Of a DNA stretch of 64,000 nucleotides, positions 13,601 through 22,847 are shown one piece after another; the stretch's first letter is position 1, and each line of letters begins with the position of its first letter. The notes beneath the pieces were generated by a model. The model was not told the origin of the DNA, made no database searches, and saw only the letters and a program-made list of their open reading frames with translations. The stretch covers positions 43,899,278-43,963,277 of the forward strand of contig NW_026262701.1 of the NCBI RefSeq assembly GCF_021869535.1, given 5' to 3'. The DNA is from Mytilus californianus (taxonomy: Eukaryota > Mollusca > Bivalvia > Mytilida > Mytilidae). The position numbers were made by a program, and so were the translations under genes.

Positions 13601-16600
13601 TTTTTTATTTTGCTGTTGGGTTGTTGTCTCATTGATGCATACCCAACATCTTCTTTTATTCATACTAGATTTTATTATGCCTTCAAAATCAGTTATGCTT
13701 AAAATGTAGCACAATGTATAAATTTTTCTGGAATATTTTATTTTATGGAAGAAAATTTTACTTTATTGTGTTTGCAGCAAGTTATAATTATATGGTTCCA
13801 CTTTTAATTAGTGTCATCTTGCATTTACATAGAAACTTTTCTACAATAATACATAATTCAACTTAAAAAATACTTAAAACTTTTTTTTAAAACAAAGGAC
13901 AATAATGATACAAAAGGATATAAATTTTCAATATAACTGTTTCCACTTGGGTCTGTTAGGACCTGAAAATAAAAAATAAAATAAATTCAAGTTGTTATTT
14001 AAGTATTAATCTCTGTGAAACTTAATACAAAGTATTTAAATATCAAGATTCACTAGATATATAATAATAAGCTGCACCAAGAGCACATGATGGGCCCTTA
14101 TTGTGCATATTGAAATTGTTGCTAAAATTAAATGGGATATCTAGAAAGCATTTATAAAGCAGAGAAGCAAATAAAACAGCTCTGTAGAAAAACATGCATG
14201 ATGATACCCTGAAGCATATAATTATTGTATTCTAAAATTATGACTGTTTAAAGTATGACTTATCAGAAAAAAATAAAAATCAAAAGAGTACATTCACAAA
14301 TCTCAATAACAATGTCAAATTTGTAGTAATTTGATCCAAGCATACTATAACTAGTGCAAGATGGATGGATGGTCGGACCGACATTGGTTTACCATAAAAC
14401 ATCCCGTCTTTGACGGGCATACAATAAAAACAAGGAGTTGCAAGTGTTGTTATACTAAACATACCCCGCTCATAATTTAAAGTGTCAAAAAATACTCTGA
14501 AGAGTAAGGTATAATAATAAATGTGCATGGATGGATACTCTATATCCTTTGTTTTTCTATTATAAACTGTATATTGGCAAATTCTTATTATAGAAGTCAT
14601 AGCATCATACTTACTAGGTCAAATGGTTCCTTCAATAGCAGAAGTTCATTAAGCTTAACAATGAATTCATCAATTTGGACTGCTATTTCTGGGTGTTGTA
14701 TCTATCAAACAAAATCAGCAAATTAGAATAATTTATCAGATTTATAAATACATTTTTATCAAACTCAACATTTATTTTTTCATGGGTGTATATTTTGTGG
14801 ATTAGGAAAAGATTGCACTTCTTTGGATTAGAAGCATACAGCAAAAAATCAAGCTGATTTGTAAGACAGGTGAAGTTTTTGTTTTAGTAGAAGAAAACTG
14901 ATAGCATTATTATTTCTCATTTTGCATATCTCAACTTGTTTGTCAACTTTGCTATGTTTTGCCTGGTTGGTAAAATTCAGTTTTTGAAGGTGCTCATTAG
15001 TAAAGATTTATTGAAGCATTTTGGTTCCTCAATGCTTTCAACTTCGTACTTTATTTGGCCTTCTTTAATTCGAGCATCACTGATGAGCCTTTTGTATAGG
15101 AAATGCGTGTCTGGCAAATAAAATTTGAATCCTGGTATCTAAGATGAGTTTATTTACAACCACTGGGTCTATGCCACTGCTGGTGTAGGTTTCCTCCCTG
15201 AGGGTACCACCAGCCCAGAAGTCAGCACTTCTAAGTTGACATGAATTATCATTAATATGATCAAAATTATAAATTAACTGTTTACAAAACATAGAATTTT
15301 TTCAAAAGACTAGGGATTTTTTCACCCTAGGAATAAATTACCCTAGCTGTATTTGGGAAAAAATTTTGGAATTTTGGGTCCTCAATGCTCTTCAATTTTG
15401 TACTTTAAATCATTTGGCTTTTTTAACTTTATCTTATTTGAGTGTCACTGATAGTCTTTTGAAAACAAAATGCATGTCTAGAATATAAAATTTCAATCCT
15501 TGTATATGTGATGAGTTCATTTTACCTTTCTTAAAGGTTGATCTTGTGATAAGCCTTCTACAGCTCTCTGTATAATACCTTCAACTGTTGTCAAAGCTAC
15601 AAAAAATAGGAATTATTATTTTTTTTATCTTTATAAATTCATATTGAACACATATATATATATATACATTTATTTTTGTTATATATTGAATGTAAATTCA
15701 GAAATTATTGCAATGTTTTTATTAATGTGGAAAATACAACAGTGTCAGGTTTGCAATAATAAAAACTCCATTCATAATTTCAGTAGTGACTTTCCTTCAT
15801 ACGTTTTTGCAATCACATTAATGAGATTTTGTATTTTTGCACGTGGGCAAGAATTCGCAATAATAAATGCACAAATTAATCTTTGAACTTATAGTATATC
15901 ATTAGTATTTAACCAACACAAATTCAAACAACAGTTGTGTTAAACTTGTATGAAAGGGGCCTTTCTAACCCCTACATCTTTTTTCTGTAATGGCCTTAGT
16001 AGTGGTCTCAAACTGATTATTGGTATTTTATTACCTGTATATAAAAAATCAGGAGATATAAAATGATTGCTTCTGAGACAACTATCCACCAGAGATCAAA
16101 TAAATTGGAATTAAGCAACAATAGGTCACCCTATGTCTTCATCAATGAGCAAAACCCTATCTAAAGTCAGTTACAAAAGGCCCTGACATTTGGATGTGAG
16201 CCAAGGCTCCGTGTTGAGGCCATACTTTGACCTATAATTGTTAACTTTTGATACATTGTGACCTGGATGGAGAGTTGTCTCATTGGCACTCATACCAGAT
16301 CTTCTTATTTATACTGAAATAACAAAATGTAAATCAATTCAAACAAGAAAACCAACGGCTAGCTTTTAAATATAACAGTAAACCAAAAACAAATAAGACA
16401 GACTTGGACCAACAACCACCACTGAATTGCAGGCTCCCGAGGATGAGCACATAAAGAAGGTGGCAGGGTTAAACATGTATGTCAATTTTAGGTTGTTGAC
16501 AGTTTTACTTCTGTTTACTGATTCCTTTGAAAAAAATTAAAATTAAACCCCTCCCACAACTAAAATATTGCATTTCAGACCTTTATCTGGCCATCAGGAA

Positions 16601-19457
16601 TGACCTCAATACAAATGTTTCTTTTTAAGGTGAAAGAGAGGTGAAAGATATTAATTTTATATGCATATAAATAATGTTAGCCCTAGGTTTGTTGTTACTG
16701 TTGCTGACAAATAACAAATCAATATAAAAATAAGAATTTCCTTTTAATTCAGTTTCAGCACTTCAATTAACAACCCCTATTCCCCAACAAAAAAAGTTTT
16801 CAAAGCTTTGCATCCAAAAACAGTAATAATTTAGGACTTAATTAGATTAAACTTTATATATATACCTCCTTTGTTTGGCGGATTTTCAAACTCTAATTTA
16901 GGAATGGCTATTGTTGCTGTATTGGTCTGTACAACTTGTCTGTTTAAATCCTAAAAGTTAAGACAGTGCATAAGTAAAGTATAAACTTGTAAGTATGATA
17001 CTGAAATTACATGTTCTATAAACAATACAGATAGTGAACTATCATTGATTTTTGATTTTTAAGTTTGTTGTTGATTACCATTTTCCTTTTATGTCTTTCA
17101 TTTAAAAAAACAGGATTAAACAATACTGATAGTGTTAGAAACAGCGACAATTTATGTAATATATATATAAGTTGTGAACCAAAATTCAAACATCTACTCA
17201 GTGGTTGCAGGAATAAATTATGGTTCAAGTATTTCACATATATCATTTTTACAGAATTTTGCCATTTGATTTTTGTACAAGTTATGATGACAAAACCATT
17301 GATTTTGATCAATTCTGTAACATGTTTTTATAAGCTCTTTAACATTTTCAATGTTTGTATAAGGTTTGGATTTTCAAATATTTGTGTCCTTATCATCACT
17401 GAAGAAAATTGTATTGTCAAAATATGCGTTTGGTGCAGAAAAATTTGGCATATTATATTTTCACTAGTAATATTCTTGACAGCAATGTTTTTTTTTAACC
17501 GCTTTCTTAATGCCGAAAATCGTCAACAAGTATTGTGTAAAATTGAGTTTAAACATATTTGACTGACAAAAACAAATTCTGCAATGGCCGTCAAACCGGA
17601 AATATAGGTAAATGCAATGAGGGATCTGATTCGAGAACCAGATAAAGCCATCCAGGTTTGCCGATCTAATAAAATATAATTATATAATTTCTTTTTAAAG
17701 ATTTGCAAACCAACCAACCCTATTTTTTTTCAGAAGGCTACAGTAAACACACATATATAAAAAAAATTTAAGGCAAATCATAAACACACATTTTTTTTTT
17801 ATTTGGCCTTATACCTTTCGGTTCTGAATGTTGACTGTATACTTGACTCCCTTGTCCTGGATTCTTCCACCAGGTTGCAGCTCAGAGTTGTGATAACCAC
17901 AATTATCACAGGTAAATGAACTGACGATGACATCTTTGAAGAAAGGAATTCTGGTTAAAAATAATCGTGTTAAACCCTGAAAATATATAACAGTTTAAAT
18001 TAGAATCTGGAATTTAATTATTAAATTTAACAGTTAATGTTATGTGAAGAATGTTTTCTATGTGATACGTCAGAAATATGAAGTATTAACCAGTCAGAGC
18101 TCAGACATAAACAAGTTGTTTTTTGTTTTTGACTTACAGAAGTCAAAAAATATATTTATTATAAAAATGTGTTTTAATTTTCAGACATATATTTAAGTCA
18201 GAAAATGACAGACTTGTTTATGTCTGTTTATGTTTATGAAAAGACTTAATTCTAATTGGTGGCCAAAGTGCACCACCTATGACATCATTAACCTGTCTGT
18301 GAGTTCACATGGATCTGAGCTATCTATATTTAATTATCTAATTGAACATTTTTACTGAACTATTTTCCTCATTTTGTGTGATTATAGATGGTTGCTTTGT
18401 AAAGTAAATAAACATTATCTCCGTTTTTTTAGGCTCTCATGCATATTTTTCTTTAGAAGACAAAGCATTGTCTTTCAATGTTGTCATAATTTCATGTAGA
18501 TGCTTGACCTTTTTATAAATGTGCTTGGGTCCTGAAGTTGACCAATTTTGGTAACTCATTGACTTGTAGGAGTCAATATTTGCAACTTTTTAATTCAGGT
18601 CAAATATTTCTTGCTTAACACTAATTGACTAATTGAAGTCATAATTTGTCTTAAATTAAAGGGAGACAAATCTTGAATCCTTCAAGTTTAGAACTCTTAT
18701 GAGTCAAAAGATTTAGACTTATATATGTCCGAGCTCTGACTGTTAACTCAAATAAAAAAGAAAGAAAAGGGTTGTTTTGACAGCAAATCTGTACATTTGT
18801 TTTCATTCTACAAATCACATAAACTGAAAGAATCACTATGATTTCTTCAATACACATGATACAAGTTAATGTAAAGCACAAAATAGTTCCAGTGAGAGCC
18901 TTGATATACATGTCATAAAAGATCCTATTTTTTTTCAGCCATCGTTTCCCCAAAACTATATCAGAAAGGAGAATTGAAACGCGGAATGTGTCAAAGAGAC
19001 AACAACATGACCAAAGAACAGAAAACAGTTTGGTTGGGAAACCACAATTTAAAACATGTTTAACACATACATGTATTTTAATACTGAAAACCAACTTATT
19101 TTCTCAGATACTTTATTTCGCGTTTAGCCCTTTCAAGCCCGTGCCACCATGGCCACAGTGATTTAATTTTAGAATTTTCAAATTTATTTGATGTAGTTAA
19201 ATAGGGAAAGATCCAAAATAAACATCATCACATGATTATAATCGAGTAATTTATCTACTCGTGAAAGTAGTGGAAATAAATTGCTAGCGAAAATTAGTTG
19301 GTTTACAGTATATGGACCTTAGGAAACATACATTATTTTCACACTTGAAGCAAAGACTTTCAATCTCCATGACTTCTGGTGTTTCATCATCTGCAGTTAT
19401 ATCACGGAAAAGTGATTTAGAAGTTTCCACCTTCAGCTTTTCATCTGAATTAGCCAT
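1575..19457 (-). CDS. ZPR1: ZPR1 zinc-finger protein, 13 coding exons (3' end off window)
   Basis: Spliced minus-strand gene. Coding exons, 5' to 3': 19457-19332, 17976-17815, 16950-16866, 15596-15526, 14701-14615, 13962-13922, 13529-13445, 12103-12044, 7620-7554, 7322-7162, 5130-5020, 4571-4482, 1643-1575. They join in frame to 405 codons. The product has the two-fold ZPR1 layout: zinc finger 1 (C36/C39 and C65/C68), an alpha-beta domain, zinc finger 2 (C247/C250 and C276/C279), then a second alpha-beta domain. Landmarks include [13 protein letters not shown] and [14 protein letters not shown], plus DPSGNSY and DDATGNSY in the two repeats. ZPR1 proteins are known to bind eEF1A and SMN and to shuttle between cytoplasm and nucleus. 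Metazoan ZPR1 is about 460 residues, so roughly 50 C-terminal residues (after NSYLQ) lie left of position 1. Introns 6 and 9 look U12-type. The identification rests on recalled family sequence, but the match is long and exon phases all agree. Confidence 0.96.
1726..2210. repeat. 25-bp minisatellite
   Basis: About 19 imperfect copies of a unit like TTTCTCTTTTGTGATTGTCAG. It sits in ZPR1 intron 12, about 80 bp upstream (in gene sense) of exon 13. It creates apparent hydrophobic ORFs on both strands that are not genes. Confidence 0.9.
3477..3872. mobile_element. MITE, TIR GTAACACCACYAAYTC
   Basis: Ends in imperfect inverted repeats (GTAACACCACCAACTC and GAATAGGTGGTGTTAC). The body is collinear with the copy at 22848-23308. 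Non-coding, in ZPR1 intron 12. Confidence 0.75.
4482..4571 (-). CDS. ZPR1: ZPR1 exon 12 (domain 2)
   Basis: 30 codons starting [20 protein letters not shown], matching the NPF-GDSS region of domain 2. The acceptor is TTACAG, the donor GAG|GTACCG, phase 0. Confidence 0.94.
5020..5130 (-). CDS. ZPR1: ZPR1 exon 11 (domain 2)
   Basis: 37 codons beginning [20 protein letters not shown] and ending [13 protein letters not shown]. The acceptor is TTTTTCAG, the donor CAG|GTACTA, phase 0. Confidence 0.95.
5440..5697 (-). mobile_element. tRNA-derived SINE (full length)
   Basis: Read on the minus strand, it starts with a tRNA-like head: A-box-like TGGCCGAGAGG and B-box GAGTTCGAACCCC. A conserved body follows (AAACTGGCCGCCACGAAAT, then GTGGCGTTAAAACACC). 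It lies in ZPR1 intron 10, in the same orientation as the gene. The body resembles widespread bivalve SINEs of the Meta-SINE kind; that family name is from memory. Confidence 0.85.
5698..7161. other. Rest of ZPR1 intron 10, no recognised feature
   Basis: AT-rich intron sequence. I see no exon with ZPR1 similarity, since exons 10 and 11 already join in frame, and no clear repeat ends. Confidence 0.6.
7162..7322 (-). CDS. ZPR1: ZPR1 exon 10 (second half of zinc finger 2)
   Basis: 53 codons starting [20 protein letters not shown], with the second C-x2-C pair (C276, C279) and the strand [19 protein letters not shown]. The donor is AAG|GTATCT, phase 0. Confidence 0.97.
7323..7553 (-). other. ZPR1 intron 9, U12-type GT-AG intron
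   Basis: The 231-nt intron has donor GTATCCTTGA, branch site TTTTCTTAAC and acceptor ACAATGTAG, about 10-11 nt after the branch adenosine. All three match the minor-spliceosome consensus. The phase is 1 (G|AC). A U2 donor seven bases upstream would break the frame. Confidence 0.85.
7554..7620 (-). CDS. ZPR1: ZPR1 exon 9 (first half of zinc finger 2)
   Basis: Encodes [20 protein letters not shown] plus VV and one base, with the first C-x2-C of finger 2. An apparent donor at AAG|GTAGTT is seven bases short. The in-frame donor is the U12-type GTATCCTTGA, which yields NMKVVDIPHF (human NMKLVQIPHF, from memory). Confidence 0.92.
7908..8005. mobile_element. Short hairpin MITE
   Basis: About 98 bp that folds on itself: CAGGGGTGTTTAACG at the left and CGTTAAGCACCCCTG at the right, with further pairing inside (CCTTGAC / GTCAATG, CCCATGA / TCATGGG). 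In ZPR1 intron 8. Confidence 0.7.
8195..8744 (+). repeat. HINE-like family D', tandem ~145-160-bp core, 3' truncated
   Basis: Begins GAATGTGTCCATGGGACAC and holds three tandem units, with CATAACTC landmarks near 8267, 8410 and 8570. It ends in a GACATACAGACATAGG tract but lacks a terminal hairpin. It abuts the next element at 8745. Confidence 0.65.
8745..9015 (+). mobile_element. HINE-like family D element
   Basis: Starts AAGAATGTGTCCATAG. The motif ATGCCCCAC near the 5' end (8768) is complementary to GTGGGGCAT at the 3' end (9002). A GACAGATGGACAAACGGATG tract precedes the terminal hairpin (arms ACCCCTA / TAGGTGGGG region). No tandem core in this copy. Confidence 0.7.
9389..11943 (+). mobile_element. 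HINE-like family A element, interrupted by family B
   Basis: The 5' module is near-identical to 101-400. A ~160-bp monomer core follows, broken at ~9988-11038 by a family B element, then resumes. There are two successive 3' ends: GAC tracts near 11690 and 11893, with hairpin remnants ending GCGGTCGTATAAAAA at ~11735 and ~11943. In ZPR1 intron 8. Confidence 0.75.
9988..11038 (+). mobile_element. HINE/Helitron-like family B element, nested
   Basis: The 5' region has GGCTCTCAAGAGCC then GCTCACCTG at 10011. The body holds two diverged ~500-bp units (near 10143 and 10645). The 3' end has a GACGAC/GACGGACG tract, a GGCCCTTCGGGCC hairpin and AGGTGAGCTAA. The 5' GCTCACCT is complementary to the 3' AGGTGAGC. 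The final CTAA after a GC hairpin also fits the Helitron CTRR end. Confidence 0.7.
12044..12103 (-). CDS. ZPR1: ZPR1 exon 8 (inter-repeat linker)
   Basis: Twenty acidic, poorly conserved codons (starting [12 protein letters not shown]) linking the two ZPR1 halves. The acceptor is TTTTAG, the donor GAG|GTATGA, phase 0. Confidence 0.88.
12375..12735. repeat. ~360-bp foldback (large imperfect palindrome)
   Basis: The two halves are inverted copies centred near 12555. For example GATCAAAAGTTTAAATGCC (12405) pairs with GGCATTTAAACTTTTGATC (~12684), and AACAGTCTGTTTACAATATA pairs with TATATTGTAAACAGACTGTT. In ZPR1 intron 7. Confidence 0.85.
13445..13529 (-). CDS. ZPR1: ZPR1 exon 7 (end of domain 1)
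   Basis: Encodes [18 protein letters not shown] and the linker to NLGLSQ. The donor is CAG|GTAAAC, phase 0. The HYNR motif is conserved in ZPR1. Confidence 0.92.
13530..13921 (-). other. ZPR1 intron 6, U12-type AT-AA intron
   Basis: The 392-nt intron starts ATATCCTTTT, the U12 AT-class donor consensus, and carries a U12-like branch site TTTTTCTTAAC close to its 3' end. Only cutting after GGTAA keeps the frame and gives ENLYAPQ, the same length as the family motif (ENPHAPQ in human, from memory). No GT-AG choice restores the frame here. AT-AA termini are rare but are known for U12 introns. Confidence 0.8.
13922..13962 (-). CDS. ZPR1: ZPR1 exon 6 (41-nt micro-like exon)
   Basis: Encodes [13 protein letters not shown] plus two bases. 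The exon ends at the U12-type donor ATATCCTTTT (minus strand) in phase 2. The DPSGNS motif is a ZPR1 signature. Confidence 0.9.
14615..14701 (-). CDS. ZPR1: ZPR1 exon 5 (domain 1)
   Basis: 29 codons including the helix [20 protein letters not shown]. The acceptor is TTTGATAG, the donor CTA|GTAAGT, phase 0. Confidence 0.93.
15000..15515. repeat. Dispersed mussel-type repeat, tandemly duplicated in part
   Basis: Two partial units with the landmark TCCTCAATGCT then CTTCRAYTTYGTACTTTA (near 15028 and 15380). The middle part (CCACTGGGTCTATGCCACTG to TTAACTGTTTACAAAAC) recurs inverted at 37150-37445. In ZPR1 intron 4, ending just before exon 4. Confidence 0.65.
15526..15596 (-). CDS. ZPR1: ZPR1 exon 4 (domain 1)
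   Basis: Encodes [20 protein letters not shown] and a short tail. The TTVEG stretch is conserved in ZPR1. The acceptor is TTTGTAG, the donor AAG|GTAAAA, exit phase 0. Confidence 0.94.
16055..16490. repeat. Dispersed repeat with a second repeat tail nested inside
   Basis: A unit running through CAACAATAGGTCACCCTATG and AAAAGGCCCTGAC is interrupted by GATGGAGAGTTGTCTCATTG...CATACCAGATCTTCTTATTT. It then resumes with CAATTCAAACAAGAAAACC and ends near GGCAGGGTTAAACATGT. The nested tail is also at 49407-49450 (inverted) and 60820-60885. In ZPR1 intron 3. Confidence 0.6.
16866..16950 (-). CDS. ZPR1: ZPR1 exon 3 (domain 1)
   Basis: Starts [20 protein letters not shown], the strand after zinc finger 1. 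The acceptor is TTTTAG, the donor GAG|GTATAT, exit phase 1. Confidence 0.94.
17815..17976 (-). CDS. ZPR1: ZPR1 exon 2 (second half of zinc finger 1)
   Basis: 54 codons beginning [13 protein letters not shown] and containing the second C-x2-C pair (C65, C68). The acceptor is TTTTCAG and the donor AAG|GTATAA, phase 0 on both sides. Confidence 0.95.
19082..19310. mobile_element. MITE, TIR TACTGTAAACCAACTWATTT (degenerate copy)
   Basis: The inverted ends TACTGAAAACCAACTTATTT and AAATTAGTTGGTTTACAGTA match the cleaner copy at 43805-44025, as do internal blocks such as ACTTTATTTCGCGTTTAG. It sits in ZPR1 intron 1 with its edge about 20 bp from the exon-1 donor. Confidence 0.8.
19332..19457 (-). 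CDS. ZPR1: ZPR1 exon 1 (start codon, first half of zinc finger 1)
   Basis: Encodes residues 1-42, from MANSDE to the first C-x2-C (C36, C39). The donor is AAT|GTATGT, phase 0. A T-rich tract ending in CAG stands directly before the ATG, so the 5' UTR probably lies on a separate upstream exon. I could not locate that exon. Confidence 0.9.
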
Positions 19458-19794
19458 CTGTTTAGAAAAAAAAATTAACATATTGATAATAACATGGATA
19501 TTAATCAGCCTTCAACAATTATTGTTGAAAATTAAACAATGTGGAATAAGGTTCTTTCTAACTTTTTCTTAAAAAAAAATACAATTTACTTTTTACATGA
19601 TTACAATATTACAACCTAAACATGCTAAAGCATGCAGATTTAAAATGTTGAAAGATAAATTTCTGTATAAATCACAATATAAGATTTCTCAAAAGATAAT
19701 TAAGCCACATTATATTACATTTATCAGCATGATTATCTATGACTAGATATTTTCAGCTTCCAAGAAATAAGTATACAAGCATTCTGAGGGTATT

Positions 19795-20348
19795 GCATGG
19801 CAATACATAGTCCCCTACCAGTTAAAAAGTTATTGTACTGGAACAAAATGCTAACTTGATCTATAACTTGTCATGGTGCAAACTATATAAAAAATATCAA
19901 GGCAATATCTTCAAGCATGACCAAAAAAAGTGTTGAAAACTGATTATTTAAGTGAATTTTCTAAGTCCAAGGACCAAAACTCTGCACAAAATCACCAGAC
20001 CGGTACAAAATTCGAACTTGATCTGTAACTTGTCATGATAAAACTATATACCAATTATCCAATCAATATCTTCAAGCATGACGAAAAAAAGTGCAAAAAA
20101 CCTGATTATTCGAGTGGATTTTCTAAGTCCAAGGACCATAACTCTGCACAAAATCATCAGACCGGAACAAAATTCGAACTTGATTTGTAACTTGTCATGA
20201 TGAAACAATACACTAAATATCAAATCAATATCTTCAAGCACGAAGAAAAAAGTGTGGAAAACTGATTTGCCGGTTTGACGGATGGACAGTCAGACAGACG
20301 GAGTGCAAACCTAAAGTCCCCTTCGACCTTGTAGGGAGGGGACTAATA
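19795..20348 (+). mobile_element. HINE-like family C element with ~161-bp tandem core
   Basis: The 5' TAGTCCCCT (19808) is complementary to the 3' AGGGGACTA (20337). Three units share the landmark AACTTGATCTRTAACTTGTC near 19853, 20014 and 20176. A GACGGATGGACAGTCAGAC tract and a hairpin (AGTCCCCTTCGACC ... AGGGGACT) close it. Located upstream of ZPR1. Confidence 0.75.
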
Positions 20349-20485
20349 CTCTTTGTCAATCATTGGTAATACTTACATGTTTAAAACTTATTATTATATA
20401 CTTCAGGATGTAAATGTATTTAAAGTTATATTCAATTGTACAATTTGATTTGTCTGATTTCAGTTGTCTTAACAAGATTTAAATA

Positions 20486-22500
20486 AAATGCTTCGCTGGG
20501 CGCAGCTTGATACGACCGCAGAGGTCGAACCCTGAACAGTTGGGGCAAGTATGGACACAACATTCAAGCTTGATACAGCTCTGAATTTGGATTGTGATTA
20601 CGGTAAATATTTGACACAGCATAGGTTTCTGACACAGAAAGAATGTGGTCTAAGAACTTGAATTTTTTTAATTTACCTATTATGGTCCAATGTTCAAAAT
20701 CAAAATACATATTTAGACTCAGCATATCAAAGAACCCCATATATTCAATTTTTGTTGAAATCAAACAAAGTTTAATTTTGGACCCCAACTTGGACAAACT
20801 TGAAAACTGGGCCCATAATCAAAAATCTAAACACATGTTTAGATTCAGCATATCAAAGAACCCCAAGAATTCAATTTTTGTTAAAATCAAACTAAGTTTA
20901 ATTTTGGACCCTTCAGACCTTAATGTAGACCAATTTAAAAAACGGGACCCAAAATTAAAAATCTAAATACACGGTTAGATTTGATATATCAAAGAACCCC
21001 AATAATTCAATTTTTGATGAAATCAAACAAAGTTTAATTTTGGACCCTTTTGACCTCAATATGAACCAATTTGATAGCTGGGCCCACAAATAAAAAATCT
21101 AAATACATGGTTAGATTCAGCATATCAAAGAACCCCATATATTCAATTTTTGTTGAAATCAAAAAAAGTTTAATTTTGACCCCAACTTGGACCAACTTGA
21201 AAACTGGGCCCAAAATCAAAAATCTGAACACATGTTTAGATTCAGCATATCAAAGAACCCCAAGAATTCATTTTTTGTTAAAATCAAACTAAGTTTGATT
21301 TTGGACCCTTTGGTCCTTAATGTAGACCAATTTAAAAAACGGGACCCAAAATTAAAAATCGAAATACACGGTTAGATTTGGCATATCAAATAACCCCAAT
21401 AATTCAATTTTTGATGAAATCAAACAAAGTTTAATTTTGGACCCTTTTGACCTCAATATGAACCAATTTGATAGCGTGCCCACAAATAAAAAATCTAAAT
21501 GCATGGTAAGATTCAGCATATCAAAGAACCCCATATATTCATTTTTTGTTGAAATCAAACAAAGTTTAATTTTGGACCCCAATTTGGACCAACTTGAAAA
21601 CTGGCCCACAAATAAAAAATCTAAATACATGTTTAGATTCAGCATATCAAAGAACCCCATATATTCAATTTTTGTTGAAATCAAACAAAGTTAAATTTTG
21701 GACCCCAACTTGGACCAACTTGAAAACTGGGCCCATAATCAAAAATCTAAACACATGTTTAGATTCAGCATATCAAAGAACTCCAAGAATTCAATTTTTG
21801 TTAAAATCAAACTAAGTTTAATTTTGGACCCTTTGGACCTTAATGTAGACAAATTTAAAAAACAGGACCCAAAATTAAAAATCTAAATACACAGTAAGTT
21901 TTGGCATATCAAAGAACCCCAATAATTCAATTTTTGATGAAATCAAACAAAGTTTAATTTTGGACCCTTTTGACCTCAATATGAACCAATTTGATAGCGG
22001 GGTCAAAAATTAAAAAATCTAAATACATGGTTAGATTCAGCATATCAAAGAACCCCATATATTCAATTTTTGTTGAAATCAAACAAAGTTTAATTTTGGA
22101 CCCCAATTTGGACCAACTTGAAAACTGGGCCAAAAATCAAAAATCTAAATACATGTTTAGATTCAGCATATCAAAGAACCCCATATATTCAATTTTTGTT
22201 AAAATCAAACAAAGTTTAATTTTGGACCCTTTGGACCTTAATGTAGACCAATTTGAAAACTGGACCCAAAAATAAAAATCTTAATACACGGTTAGATTCG
22301 GCATAACAAATAAATAAATGTGGTCAAAGATTTTACAAATCTAATGTGCCAAACTGTGCAATTAAAGATTACTTCTTGAAATTTTTCAATATTTGAAATT
22401 TGAAAAAAAAATAATATTTGAAGAATAATTCTTTTTAATTTCTGAAATCTGAAATGAGAAAAAATTGACCCCCCACAATTTCTTTTTACCCCCCCCCCTT
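20486..22500 (+). mobile_element. Family A 5' module with an unrelated ~125-bp tandem core
   Basis: 20486-20677 is the same 5' module as 101 and 9389. From ~20690 to ~22310 the core is instead about a dozen ~119-135-bp units with the landmark AGCATATCAAAGAACCCC. Units alternate (ATATATTCAATTTTTGTTGA, AAGAATTCAATTTTTGTTAA and AATAATTCAATTTTTGATGA types), suggesting a higher-order repeat of 2-4 units. No terminal hairpin was found. The tail (22420-22500) resembles the A/C-rich part after the module in the other copies. ORFs on both strands are repeat-encoded. Confidence 0.7.
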
Positions 22501-22740
22501 TTTTTCCCCCAAAAAATTCTTTCCCTCAAGATATGGTCATAATCTCAATCAAATTTCCAATGGAGTTTGCAACCATAATTACCCATTTAAATTTACCATA
22601 GTGCTAACTTAATCTATTTTATAATAGAATTTAAAATATAGTGTCAAATCTTTCATATGGATTTTTTTGTAAAAAAAAAAGATGCAACATTTGCAGATAT
22701 TTTTACTGGTCTTCCTTTATAAATATGCATTTCTTTAAAC

Positions 22741-22816
22741 ATAATTTAAAAGCAGTGTAAGGGAAGTAACCAAAACGTTGTATTTGGATTACCTCCCTTA
22801 CACTGTTTTAAATTAT
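22741..22816. mobile_element. 76-bp palindromic MITE
   Basis: ATAATTTAAAAGCAGTGTAA at the left pairs with TTACACTGTTTTAAATTAT at the right, with GGGAAGTAA / TTACCTCCC inside. A second copy is at 23318-23394. Confidence 0.75.
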
Positions 22817-22847
22817 CTTAATTGTTCATTAACCATTACTTTATGGT

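Noticed and set aside
17065-17562. 165-codon plus-strand ORF
   Set aside because: AT-rich, lies in ZPR1 intron 2, no recognised domain, composition (F, I, N, C) typical of translated AT-rich DNA.
18651-19094. 147-codon minus-strand ORF in ZPR1 intron 1
   Set aside because: No domain; overlaps a MITE edge and dispersed repeat motifs.
20643-22275. Multiple ORFs of 62-110 codons with SISKNPIYSIFVEIK-like repeats on both strands
   Set aside because: Encoded by the ~125-bp tandem array; open on both strands, no unique sequence.
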